This document shows positions 1-6,797 of a DNA stretch of 38,011 nucleotides, one piece after another. Both the position numbers and the translations under genes were made by a program. The DNA comes from an uncultured Clostridia bacterium (GTDB taxonomy: Bacteria > Bacillota > Clostridia > Christensenellales > UBA3700), in assembly GCA_947177795.1 (NCBI GenBank), contig CAMWVR010000010.1, positions 1 to 38,011 on the forward strand, read 5' to 3'. Position 1 is the stretch's first letter; each line of letters begins with the position of its first letter. The notes under the pieces were generated by a model. That model worked only from the letters and a program-made list of their open reading frames with translations. It was not told the DNA's origin and did no database searches.

Positions 1-2
1 CT

Positions 3-1139
3 TTATTTTCAGGAGCATTTTGTATTGTATCCAAAAATAATGACACAGATGTAGAATTAAGCAAATTAACAGTAATAGACGAGTTTCAAAATGATTATAA
101 GTTTATATCTCCAGACATGGCATGTGAAATTGTTAAGTCAAGGGTAGAAACTATATACTGTGAAAATATAGAAATTGTTAAATGTGATCCAATTTATAAT
201 TTAGACGAGGAACTATTCGGCTATGAAGTTGTATTTGAAACAGTGCTTTATTTAGATAAAATGATAGTGTTAGATACAAATAATTTAGATTTGTTGATTT
301 ACCAATTTACTTTGTACACTTTGAAAGAATCAAATAATTCTAATTCAGATGTTGTAACACTGAAAGAGAATAACATTGATCCGATTAAAAAATATATTAT
401 TTCTCCTTTCGCAATTGGTGAGTATATAGGTAATAACAAAATAAAATTTTCTGAGAATATCATTAATTTGGAGACATTAAAATTAGATATAAATAAATAT
501 TCACCAAAAACTTTGCAGAATACTGTAGACGACGTTATAGTGAGTGATTATAAAAAAGATAAAAACTTTGCTAATTGGTTTGGTAGTGGGAAACAAATTA
601 AAGTAAAAGATCATTTTATTACCGGCGCATTATCTTTTACGGCTGCTAGACAAAATGAATTGCACTACGGCGCTGGAAATTGTGGAGCAACTGCTGCATA
701 TAATATATTAAAGTATTATGAAGATTGTACCAATTATAATATTTTTAGGGGACAAAGCAAAGATGTAGTATATAGCAAAGTAGTAAATTATATGGGAAAA
801 GAAGAGGGGACTACAATTTATCAAATGGCTGAAGGCGTAACAAAGTATATAAACAATGAGACTAGTCAATCGGCAAGTTTTACCCACTATGTTCCGCCAA
901 TGTGGTCTTATTTTAAAGGCGATCTAGATAAAAACAATCCTGTTTTATATACTATATCGGCAAGTGATGGATTCCATGCGATGAGCGCTTTAGGATATCT
1001 TGAAGTGCAGGAAAATAAAACTATATTACCTAAGAAATTTAAGTTTTTGATAGTTGCATCAGGGTGGTATTCGAATTTGGTATACACTAATTTTGATGCG
1101 ATAGACTGGAAGTTGGGTTGTGTAATAAAAGTTAAATAG
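3..1139 (+). CDS. Papain/C39-like cysteine protease-fold protein, 5' truncated
   Basis: The reading frame is open to the left edge of the window, so the true start is missing; the first in-frame ATG is at 117. The first visible residues (LFSGAFCIV) could be the end of a signal peptide, which would make the protein secreted or surface-bound. Counting from the ATG at 117, GNCGATA at residues 187-193 carries a candidate catalytic Cys189, and GFHAMSALGY near residue 286 carries a candidate His287. An Asn/Asp follows at about 325-328. This Cys...His order and spacing fit the papain-like peptidase C39-like fold. The first 180 residues resemble nothing I recognise. The gene is AT-rich compared with its neighbours and ends at the ribosome site of the next gene, so the two are probably co-transcribed. 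Whether it is an active protease or only has the fold is unknown. Confidence 0.65.
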   Translation, partial: LFSGAFCIVSKNNDTDVELSKLTVIDEFQNDYKFISPDMACEIVKSRVETIYCENIEIVKCDPIYNLDEELFGYEVVFETVLYLDKMIVLDTNNLDLLIYQFTLYTLKESNNSNSDVVTLKENNIDPIKKYIISPFAIGEYIGNNKIKFSENIINLETLKLDINKYSPKTLQNTVDDVIVSDYKKDKNFANWFGSGKQIKVKDHFITGALSFTAARQNELHYGAGNCGATAAYNILKYYEDCTNYNIFRGQSKDVVYSKVVNYMGKEEGTTIYQMAEGVTKYINNETSQSASFTHYVPPMWSYFKGDLDKNNPVLYTISASDGFHAMSALGYLEVQENKTILPKKFKFLIVASGWYSNLVYTNFDAIDWKLGCVIKVK

Positions 1140-1150
1140 GAGGTAGCAAA

Positions 1151-1705
1151 ATGATGAAAAAAAAAGTACTTGTTTATTTAATAATTATACTGATAATTTT
1201 GATGGCAGTTTTCTTTGTGTCTTGCATCGGTAGTTTGGCAAAAGAAGAGCCTCTAAAAGATTACGATTTTTCGATGGATAATATTGTCGAGGTGCGGATC
1301 AGCAGTTCGCCAATGTTCATAAACTTACACGGCACCATCTACGGAGTGAAAAAAGGCGATAGTCAAGAAGGTGACGAGGCGATAAGCGCGATTGCCGAGG
1401 CTTGGTCGGTTCTTCAAAAAGATGCGACTTTCAGCAAAGCCAAGAAGTATGACGCAATTACGACAGGAGGTACGTACTATTACGAGTGTATATTTGCTGA
1501 CGGCAACTCAATAAAGATAGATAGAGACAGAGTAGATAATCTTTATTTTAACGAAGGAAGTTCTCTAAGAATTGATTACGATTATCAACTCGATGATTTT
1601 CACAGTATCTATGCCGAGATAATGCAAAAAGAATATATCGTTGGACATATCTCAGTTAATCACTACGACAATTGCGACTGTGACGAACCGCCAAATATAG
1701 CGTAA
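1151..1705 (+). CDS. Small putative lipoprotein of unknown function
   Basis: This is a 184-residue protein. A lysine-rich start and a hydrophobic stretch (residues about 6-24) end in FVSC, so Cys25 is a plausible lipidation site and the protein should sit on the outer face of the membrane. The AGGAGG ribosome site at 1138-1143 overlaps the stop codon of the upstream gene, which points to translational coupling. The mature part is acidic, with a segment that looks like a beta-rich domain (about residues 45-165), and has no motif I recognise. The C-terminus has a Cys-rich stretch (NCDCDEPP). A strong terminator follows directly, so this gene ends its operon. The pairing suggests it works with the upstream cysteine-protease-like surface protein, for example as a partner or inhibitor. 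That role is inference from position only. Confidence 0.6.
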   Translation: MMKKKVLVYLIIILIILMAVFFVSCIGSLAKEEPLKDYDFSMDNIVEVRISSSPMFINLHGTIYGVKKGDSQEGDEAISAIAEAWSVLQKDATFSKAKKYDAITTGGTYYYECIFADGNSIKIDRDRVDNLYFNEGSSLRIDYDYQLDDFHSIYAEIMQKEYIVGHISVNHYDNCDCDEPPNIA

Positions 1706-1717
1706 GATATAAAGATA

Positions 1718-1746
1718 AACGGGAGCGTTACGCTCCCGTTTTTTTC
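1718..1746 (+). terminator. Rho-independent terminator
   Basis: A 10-bp perfect stem (AACGGGAGCG at 1718-1727 and CGCTCCCGTT at 1731-1740) with a TTA loop runs straight into a T tract. It ends the two-gene unit on the plus strand. On the minus strand the same hairpin lies just past nrdG, but the T run there is poor. Confidence 0.92.
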
Positions 1747-1786
1747 TTTTGTGTATATCGTATTTCTTTTGTTGACTAATTAGTTG

Positions 1787-2275
1787 TTATGCGTGCAATA
1801 CCACTTCGCCTGTTTTCAGCGTGGCGGGCACGTCGATTACTCTTTGATTGGAAGAGCCTTTCCAATAGAGTTTTGGGTCTAGGAGTTCGATTTTGAACTT
1901 GCCGTCGACCATTACGTCGAGATATTTGACGATATCCCAATCTTTTATTTCTTCCCACTCATATCCGCTGTAAAGCCAAATAGTCTTTTGGGGATATTTC
2001 TTGCGTATCTCTTTTGCAAGCGCCAATACGCTGTCTCTGTTGGCAGGGTGGAGCGGGTCTCCGCCCGAGAAAGTAATTCCCGATACGTAAGACTTGTCGA
2101 GTTCGTCAAAGATTTCTTTCTTTTCGGCGTCGGTAAATTCAAGTCCGCCGTTGACGTCCCAAGTAATGGGATTTTGGCACTCTTTGCAGTGGTGGTTGCA
2201 ACCTGCGACCCACAGAACTACTCTCAATCCGTCGCCATTGAGCATATCGTCTTTTGTAATATTGTGGTATCGCAT
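1787..2275 (-). CDS. nrdG: Anaerobic ribonucleotide reductase activating protein
   Basis: This 162-residue radical SAM enzyme uses a [4Fe-4S] cluster and S-adenosylmethionine to install the glycyl radical on NrdD. The cluster ligands are visible as Cys26, Cys30 and Cys33 in the CX3CX2C motif (GCNHHCKEC), and the glycine-rich SAM-contact motif TFSGGDPL follows, as expected for NrdG. The start chosen is the ATG at 2275, two bases after the nrdD stop codon, with an AGGAAG ribosome site inside the end of nrdD. Longer in-frame starts would run into nrdD. Length and order are normal for the family. It is the second gene of the nrdDG operon and is presumably controlled with nrdD by the NrdR-type boxes upstream. 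Confidence 0.95.
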   Translation of the reverse strand: MRYHNITKDDMLNGDGLRVVLWVAGCNHHCKECQNPITWDVNGGLEFTDAEKKEIFDELDKSYVSGITFSGGDPLHPANRDSVLALAKEIRKKYPQKTIWLYSGYEWEEIKDWDIVKYLDVMVDGKFKIELLDPKLYWKGSSNQRVIDVPATLKTGEVVLHA

Positions 2276-2277
2276 AA

Positions 2278-4398
2278 TTACATACTCTTCCTGTCTTTTA
2301 TTTCTGCCATTTTTGCTTCGTTGAGACGGGTATCGCCCTTGACTCTCGAGTATGATAGATATCCGTTCATTCTCTCGATTTTCGTGAGGTTTTTGCTTCC
2401 GCACTTGGGGCATACGTCCATGCTCAACTCTTGGTGACCGCAGTCGTCGCAATATGCCAAGGATAGGTTGACGCCTTCATAGAAGCCCATTGCCATTGCT
2501 CTTCTTATGAGTGTGCGAATTGCTTCTTTGTTGTAGTCGATTGGGTATTTTACGTACTGTATCTTTCCGCCGTTGAGCAAATCCCAAAATCTGTTTTCAA
2601 GGTTTTGTTTTTGGATAGGCGAAAGGTCTTCGGACACGTGGCAGTGGAAAGAGTTGGTCACGTAAGGTCTGTCACTTACGTTTTCAACGATACCGTATTG
2701 TTTTCTGAATTGTTCTACTTGCAATCCGCAAAGGCTCTCTGCCGGAGTGCCGTACATTGCATACAATACGTGGTCTTCTTCCTTAAATTCGTTGATTTTT
2801 TTATTGATATATCTCATTACTTCGAGGGCAAACTCGCCGTCTTCGGCAATGGATTTTTTGTTGTGCAACTCTTGCAACTCGTTGAGCGCCGTAATTCCGA
2901 ACGACGCCGTCGACGCCTTGAGAAGAGGAGCTATTCTGTCGCTGTATTTGAGATGACCGCCATAAAAACCGCCTTCGCAGTAAGCGAGCGGATTGGTGGA
3001 CGCTCTCATCTGTCCGAGATACTCGTAAGTGCGCAAGTGAAGTTTGCGGATAAGTTCGAGATAATAGTCAAGCACTTCGTAGAAATCCTTTGATTCCTGT
3101 TTTGCCTTGGCGTATATCATAGGCAAGTGCAGACTTACCGCGCCGATATTAAATCTGCCGACGAAGATAGGTTTGTCGTTTTCGTCCTGCGGATACATTC
3201 CGCCTTTTTCAAACCATGGGGATAGGAAAGCTCTGCAACCCATTGGAGAAATTACTTCGCCGTACTTTTTATATATGCTTGCGACGTATCCTTCGCCCGT
3301 CAGCGAGAGCCAATCGGGGTACATAGTCTTGGAAGAGCAGTCTACGCCCGCTTCGAATACGTCTTCGAGTTCTTTGCCCGGTCCGTGCAAGTTCTCGTCA
3401 TACAAGAATACGATCTTGGGGAAGAGCACGGGCTTTTTGCATTCTTTTTTGCCTTGTCCGCCTTTGCGAACTTCAAGCATACATACGTTAGCCATTTTTG
3501 CAAATCTCGAAGTGCCGAGACCGCCCGTTATCGTGATAAAGGGGTAGTCGCCTCTTGAGGACGCAACGGTATTGAACTTATATTCCCAGCCTTGGAAACC
3601 TTGCATCATATCCTTGCGTACGTCTTTGATAGCTTCTTCTTCGGCTTTTTCCGGGGCAAGACCCATGCCGATATATCTGTCGTATTGTTTTTGGAAAGTT
3701 TTTTCTGCGTAAGGCTCGAGGATTTTATCCACTTGAGGTACGGTAAAGCCGCCGTATTGCTGACTTGCGGCAGAGAGAACTATATCGCCTATTACGTCAA
3801 AAGCCACGTCAAGAGTCTTGGGCTCGTTGTACCAGATATTGCCCATTTCAAATCCGCCTTTGAGCACCGTCGCCACGTCAAAGAGACAGCAGTTCATAGT
3901 ATCTCTTCTTGCCGACATATCGTGGATATAGATATATCCGTCGCGACAAGCTTGCAGTTCGTCCTTGGTCAAGAAGAACTTTTGATAGAGTTCTTTATTG
4001 AGTTGGTTGAATATAAGACTTCTCTTGGTGGATACGAGAGCCGAGTCGGAGTTGGAATTTTCCTTGTCGCCGATATACATGATTGCTTGGCTCTTCTTAT
4101 ATACCTCGTCGAGCATATGTACGAAATCTTGTTTGTAGTTGCGGTAATCTTTATAGCTCTTGGCTACCGCAGGGTTGAGCGATTCGAGAGCGTATTCTAC
4201 GACGTTGTGCATTTCGCTTATGCTGATAAAATCTTTGTTCATAGAAGCGACTTTTTTATTTACGAAATCGCATATAAAATCTATATCTTCATCGCTGAAT
4301 TTTACCAATGCTCTGTAAGCAGACTTGTTGACAGCCGTTACCACCTTCTGGACGTTGTATTCTTCTTTAGTCCCGTCTTTTTTAATTACGTACATCAT
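2278..4398 (-). CDS. nrdD: Anaerobic (class III) ribonucleoside-triphosphate reductase
   Basis: NrdD reduces ribonucleoside triphosphates to deoxyribonucleotides without oxygen, using a glycyl radical made by NrdG. The 706-residue protein starts with an ATP-cone regulatory domain (about residues 1-90, KKDGTKEEYNVQKVV onward), followed by the catalytic barrel with the MNCCLFD segment. The C-terminus has a four-cysteine zinc site (CDDCGH...CPKCGS) and the glycyl-radical loop ERMNGYLSYSR, in which the radical glycine is about residue 679. The start is ATG 4398 (a second ATG follows immediately), placed just after a GGAGAGG ribosome site. An ATG six codons upstream would lie before that site and is unlikely. 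nrdG follows after two bases. The gene marks the host as able to grow anaerobically. Confidence 0.97.
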   Translation of the reverse strand: MMYVIKKDGTKEEYNVQKVVTAVNKSAYRALVKFSDEDIDFICDFVNKKVASMNKDFISISEMHNVVEYALESLNPAVAKSYKDYRNYKQDFVHMLDEVYKKSQAIMYIGDKENSNSDSALVSTKRSLIFNQLNKELYQKFFLTKDELQACRDGYIYIHDMSARRDTMNCCLFDVATVLKGGFEMGNIWYNEPKTLDVAFDVIGDIVLSAASQQYGGFTVPQVDKILEPYAEKTFQKQYDRYIGMGLAPEKAEEEAIKDVRKDMMQGFQGWEYKFNTVASSRGDYPFITITGGLGTSRFAKMANVCMLEVRKGGQGKKECKKPVLFPKIVFLYDENLHGPGKELEDVFEAGVDCSSKTMYPDWLSLTGEGYVASIYKKYGEVISPMGCRAFLSPWFEKGGMYPQDENDKPIFVGRFNIGAVSLHLPMIYAKAKQESKDFYEVLDYYLELIRKLHLRTYEYLGQMRASTNPLAYCEGGFYGGHLKYSDRIAPLLKASTASFGITALNELQELHNKKSIAEDGEFALEVMRYINKKINEFKEEDHVLYAMYGTPAESLCGLQVEQFRKQYGIVENVSDRPYVTNSFHCHVSEDLSPIQKQNLENRFWDLLNGGKIQYVKYPIDYNKEAIRTLIRRAMAMGFYEGVNLSLAYCDDCGHQELSMDVCPKCGSKNLTKIERMNGYLSYSRVKGDTRLNEAKMAEIKDRKSM

Positions 4399-4510
4399 TC
4401 TTCCTCTCCTATTCATTCGTTGCAGGATTGATTATAGCATATAGATACTGCATATGCAAGGCAAATATGCGAAAAAATTTAAAAAAAATTTATAAAATTT
4501 GCTTGACAAA

Positions 4511-4558
4511 CCACAATATGTTGTGATTAGTAATAATATAATTATCTATATGCTGTAT
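4511..4558 (-). promoter_or_regulatory. Pair of NrdR-type boxes upstream of nrdDG
   Basis: Box 1 at 4511-4526 has the core CACAATATGTTGTG and agrees with the NrdR consensus (acaCwAtATaTwGtgt) at 13 of 16 positions. Box 2 at 4543-4558 has the core CTATATGCTGT and agrees at about 10 of 16. The two are 32 bp apart, three helical turns, which is the usual NrdR spacing. A third, weaker copy lies at 4561-4576. The gene-free stretch 4399-4790 also holds the AT-rich nrdDG leader (4399-4500) and the promoter of the sigma-factor gene. A minus-strand promoter for nrdDG with TTGAGC at 4579-4584 is possible but weak. NrdR itself is not encoded in this window. Confidence 0.65.
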
Positions 4559-4690
4559 TATTACAATATGTTATAACAGCTCAAATCGACACATAGCGGG
4601 CTTTTGTTTTGGCGTAATAATTAAAGGATATTTTAGTGTCGAATATTTAGTAGAGGATATGGATTTGGCATATAACGCCGTTAAAATACG

Positions 4691-4719
4691 TTGAAAAAGT
4701 TTTTTCACTATAATATAAT
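4691..4719 (+). promoter_or_regulatory. Sigma-A-type promoter of the ECF sigma operon
   Basis: TTGAAA at 4691-4696 and TATAAT at 4714-4719 are separated by 17 bp. Transcription would start near 4726, about 65 bases ahead of the sigma-factor gene. I see no obvious ECF-type autoregulatory promoter, though such motifs are hard to recognise by eye. Confidence 0.7.
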
Positions 4720-4790
4720 ATAAAAAATATTATCAATATTATATCCAATAAAATCGACGCGTCGGGCGTTTAATAAACGAAGAGGTATTT

Positions 4791-5318
4791 GTGCAAAAGA
4801 ATTTAGATGAGTTGTTGGAGAGGATAAAGAGCGGGGACGAGGACGCTTTCGGGGAGTTGTATAGTCAGACTTCAAGGCAGGTATTTGCATACTTGTTGAC
4901 GATAGTCGACGAATACCACACCGCAGAGGACCTTACGCAAGACACTTACATAAAAATAAGAAAGGGTATCGGCAATTATCGGAGCGGCAACGCTTTTGCT
5001 TGGATTATGCAGATTGCAAAGAATACGGCGCTGTCCGACAAACGGAAAAATTCCCGCGTTACGCCCACGGACTTTGAGAGCGGATATGCAAAAGAGAGAA
5101 GTTACACTCCCGATTTTGACGGTATACCCATTCTTGAGATCATAAGGACGAGATTTGACGACGTCGATCGCAAGATATTGCTTATGCGTCTGTCGGCGGG
5201 ATATAAGCACAAAGAGATATCCGAAGAATTGAAGATACCGTTGGGCACGGTGCTGTGGAGATACAACAAAGCTATAAAGAGCTTGCAAAAAATAATAAAG
5301 GAGGAGTACGGACAGTGA
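4791..5318 (+). CDS. ECF-type RNA polymerase sigma factor
   Basis: This 175-residue protein has the two-domain layout of an extracytoplasmic-function sigma factor. Region 2 covers about residues 10-85 (DAFGELYSQ, then AEDLTQDTYIKI, the -10 recognition and core-binding part). Region 4 covers about residues 115-170, with the helix-turn-helix HKEISEELKIPLGTVLWRYNKAIKSL that reads the -35 element. It starts with GTG at 4791, about 6 bases after an AAGAGG ribosome site. The stop codon overlaps the GTG start of the next gene, which encodes a membrane anti-sigma factor, so this is a classic signal-responsive pair. The sequence does not show which genes it controls. Confidence 0.93.
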   Translation: MQKNLDELLERIKSGDEDAFGELYSQTSRQVFAYLLTIVDEYHTAEDLTQDTYIKIRKGIGNYRSGNAFAWIMQIAKNTALSDKRKNSRVTPTDFESGYAKERSYTPDFDGIPILEIIRTRFDDVDRKILLMRLSAGYKHKEISEELKIPLGTVLWRYNKAIKSLQKIIKEEYGQ

Positions 5319-6601
5319 AAAGAAAAGATATAAAACAACTTTTGAATAGACAGTTGGACGAAATCACGCCGGCAATGTCCGATAGAGTAAAGCGTACTCC
5401 CTTGAAAGCCGTCAGCGAAAAGTCTTGCGGCAAATCGGAAGAGAAAGCAAGATTGAGATTTGTTTTGCCTAAGTGGGCTTACGCGGTTGCGTGCGTCGTG
5501 GTCGTCGCCGTGATAGCGTTGTCTTGCGGACTATATTACGGACTCAAGCCTGCGGGAGAATACGGCGCACCGCAGACGGTATGTTATATCGTCGATATCA
5601 ATCCCAGTATCGTTGTCACTGCGAATAAGGACGGCAAAGTGACTCATATATCTTCGCAAAATCAAGACGGAGATATCGTGCTGTCAAGCAGCGTCTTTGA
5701 CGATTATATGAACATGAGCGTGGAGGACTGCGTCAACGCAATTATCGAGCAATCTGCAAAATTGGGATATATCGATTGCAATTCAAAGGATAATAAAGTG
5801 ACTTTGACGCTTGTAGGCAACGACAGAGACAATGCGATTTCAATCAACGCTATTGCAGTTAAGGCGCAAAACTTTTTGAGAGAACTCAACGTATTCGGCG
5901 TGATAGATACGGCAGTATCCGACGTCAAGACTTACGTGCAGTCCAAAGGTTGGGAGTATACTTCGTCAAGCTTGGACGCATATATCGACAATATAGTTTT
6001 GCAGAGCAAATATGCGCTTGGGGCTGAATACGGCGGAGATTTCGGTAAAGAGGCGGAGAAATATCTCGGGCAGTATTATCAAGATATCGTCAACAAAAAA
6101 GCTCTTTTGGAAAGACTCGGAACAAAACTCGACTCGATAGAGGACGTAGACGGTAACTTCGTCAACTATTGGTGGTATAAAAAAGTCGAAGGTACTTTTC
6201 TTGCTCCGAAGTTGTCGGCAGAGGCTCAGTCGATCGTCGGCGAATGCAATCGGATAGTCGCCGAACTTAAAGACTTGGGTATAGACGTGAGCAACAGCGC
6301 TCAATACGGTTATTACGTTGCAAAATACGCAATCGCAGAGGAGCTGGGTAAGTTTTTCGACGGCGTCAAAGATTATATATACGACAGCGAATTTTTCAAT
6401 ATGTTTTTATCTATCGTAGACGATAAAGACAAAGAGAAATTCGAGGTTTTGAAAGATAAATTGTTCAGCTATTACAACGACGTAGTCGCTCGACTCGAAA
6501 AATTATTTGACGAGAGGATAGATAAGTATTTGGCAGTATTCGAGAATAGACCCTCAATTTCCGATAAAGAATACGACGAGTTCTTGAAAGGTATATCATA
6601 A
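5315..6601 (+). CDS. Membrane anti-sigma factor with RsgI-like extracellular domain
   Basis: This 428-residue single-pass protein starts at GTG 5315. The start overlaps the sigma-factor stop (GTGA) and sits after an AGGAGG site, so the two should be made in matched amounts. A short basic cytoplasmic part (residues 1-53) presumably binds the sigma factor. One membrane helix spans about 54-76. Just outside lies YIVDINPSIVV (residues 91-101). This matches the DxNPS signature of RsgI-family anti-sigma factors, some of which cut themselves between Asn and Pro (here Asn96-Pro97). The rest, about 300 residues, is mostly helical and charged with no domain I recognise, and would be the sensor. No zinc-binding ASD motif is seen in the cytoplasmic part. 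The pairing with an ECF sigma rather than SigI is noteworthy. A terminator follows. Confidence 0.82.
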   Translation: MKRKDIKQLLNRQLDEITPAMSDRVKRTPLKAVSEKSCGKSEEKARLRFVLPKWAYAVACVVVVAVIALSCGLYYGLKPAGEYGAPQTVCYIVDINPSIVVTANKDGKVTHISSQNQDGDIVLSSSVFDDYMNMSVEDCVNAIIEQSAKLGYIDCNSKDNKVTLTLVGNDRDNAISINAIAVKAQNFLRELNVFGVIDTAVSDVKTYVQSKGWEYTSSSLDAYIDNIVLQSKYALGAEYGGDFGKEAEKYLGQYYQDIVNKKALLERLGTKLDSIEDVDGNFVNYWWYKKVEGTFLAPKLSAEAQSIVGECNRIVAELKDLGIDVSNSAQYGYYVAKYAIAEELGKFFDGVKDYIYDSEFFNMFLSIVDDKDKEKFEVLKDKLFSYYNDVVARLEKLFDERIDKYLAVFENRPSISDKEYDEFLKGIS

Positions 6602-6633
6602 AAGACTTTCCCAACATTTTATCCCCCATATAA

Positions 6634-6665
6634 GCCAAGCGGCGTAAAAGCCGCTTGGCGTTTTA
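6634..6665 (+). terminator. Rho-independent terminator
   Basis: A 10-bp perfect stem (GCCAAGCGGC at 6634-6643, GCCGCTTGGC at 6650-6659) is followed by GTTTTA. It closes the sigma/anti-sigma unit. The T run is short. Confidence 0.85.
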
Positions 6666-6698
6666 TATCGCAGTTATACTTTTATAAGACGGATAAAC

Positions 6699-6728
6699 TT
6701 GACTTTGTCTATAAAAGTGTTATATATT
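6699..6728 (+). promoter_or_regulatory. Promoter of the ClC/ABC-F operon, with a short leader ORF
   Basis: TTGACT at 6699-6704 and TATATT at 6723-6728 are 18 bp apart. The leader that follows holds a three-codon reading frame (ATG GAC GAA TAG from 6746) preceded by an AAGG site. It is out of frame with the ClC gene. Whether it is translated is not known. Confidence 0.55.
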
Positions 6729-6797
6729 ATTTAAGGTTGAAAGCAATGGACGAATAGGTGTCATAAAATATATTGTTTTACAGCGTTGAATTTTGCT

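Noticed and set aside
3592-4431. A 279-codon plus-strand frame opposite nrdD
   Set aside because: nrdD is certain here; the plus frame has no ribosome site or family match.
4503-4537. TTGACA at 4503-4508 as a plus-strand promoter
   Set aside because: No -10 element lies at 16-18 bp, and the matching bases fall within the NrdR box; the sigma gene has a better promoter at 4691-4719.
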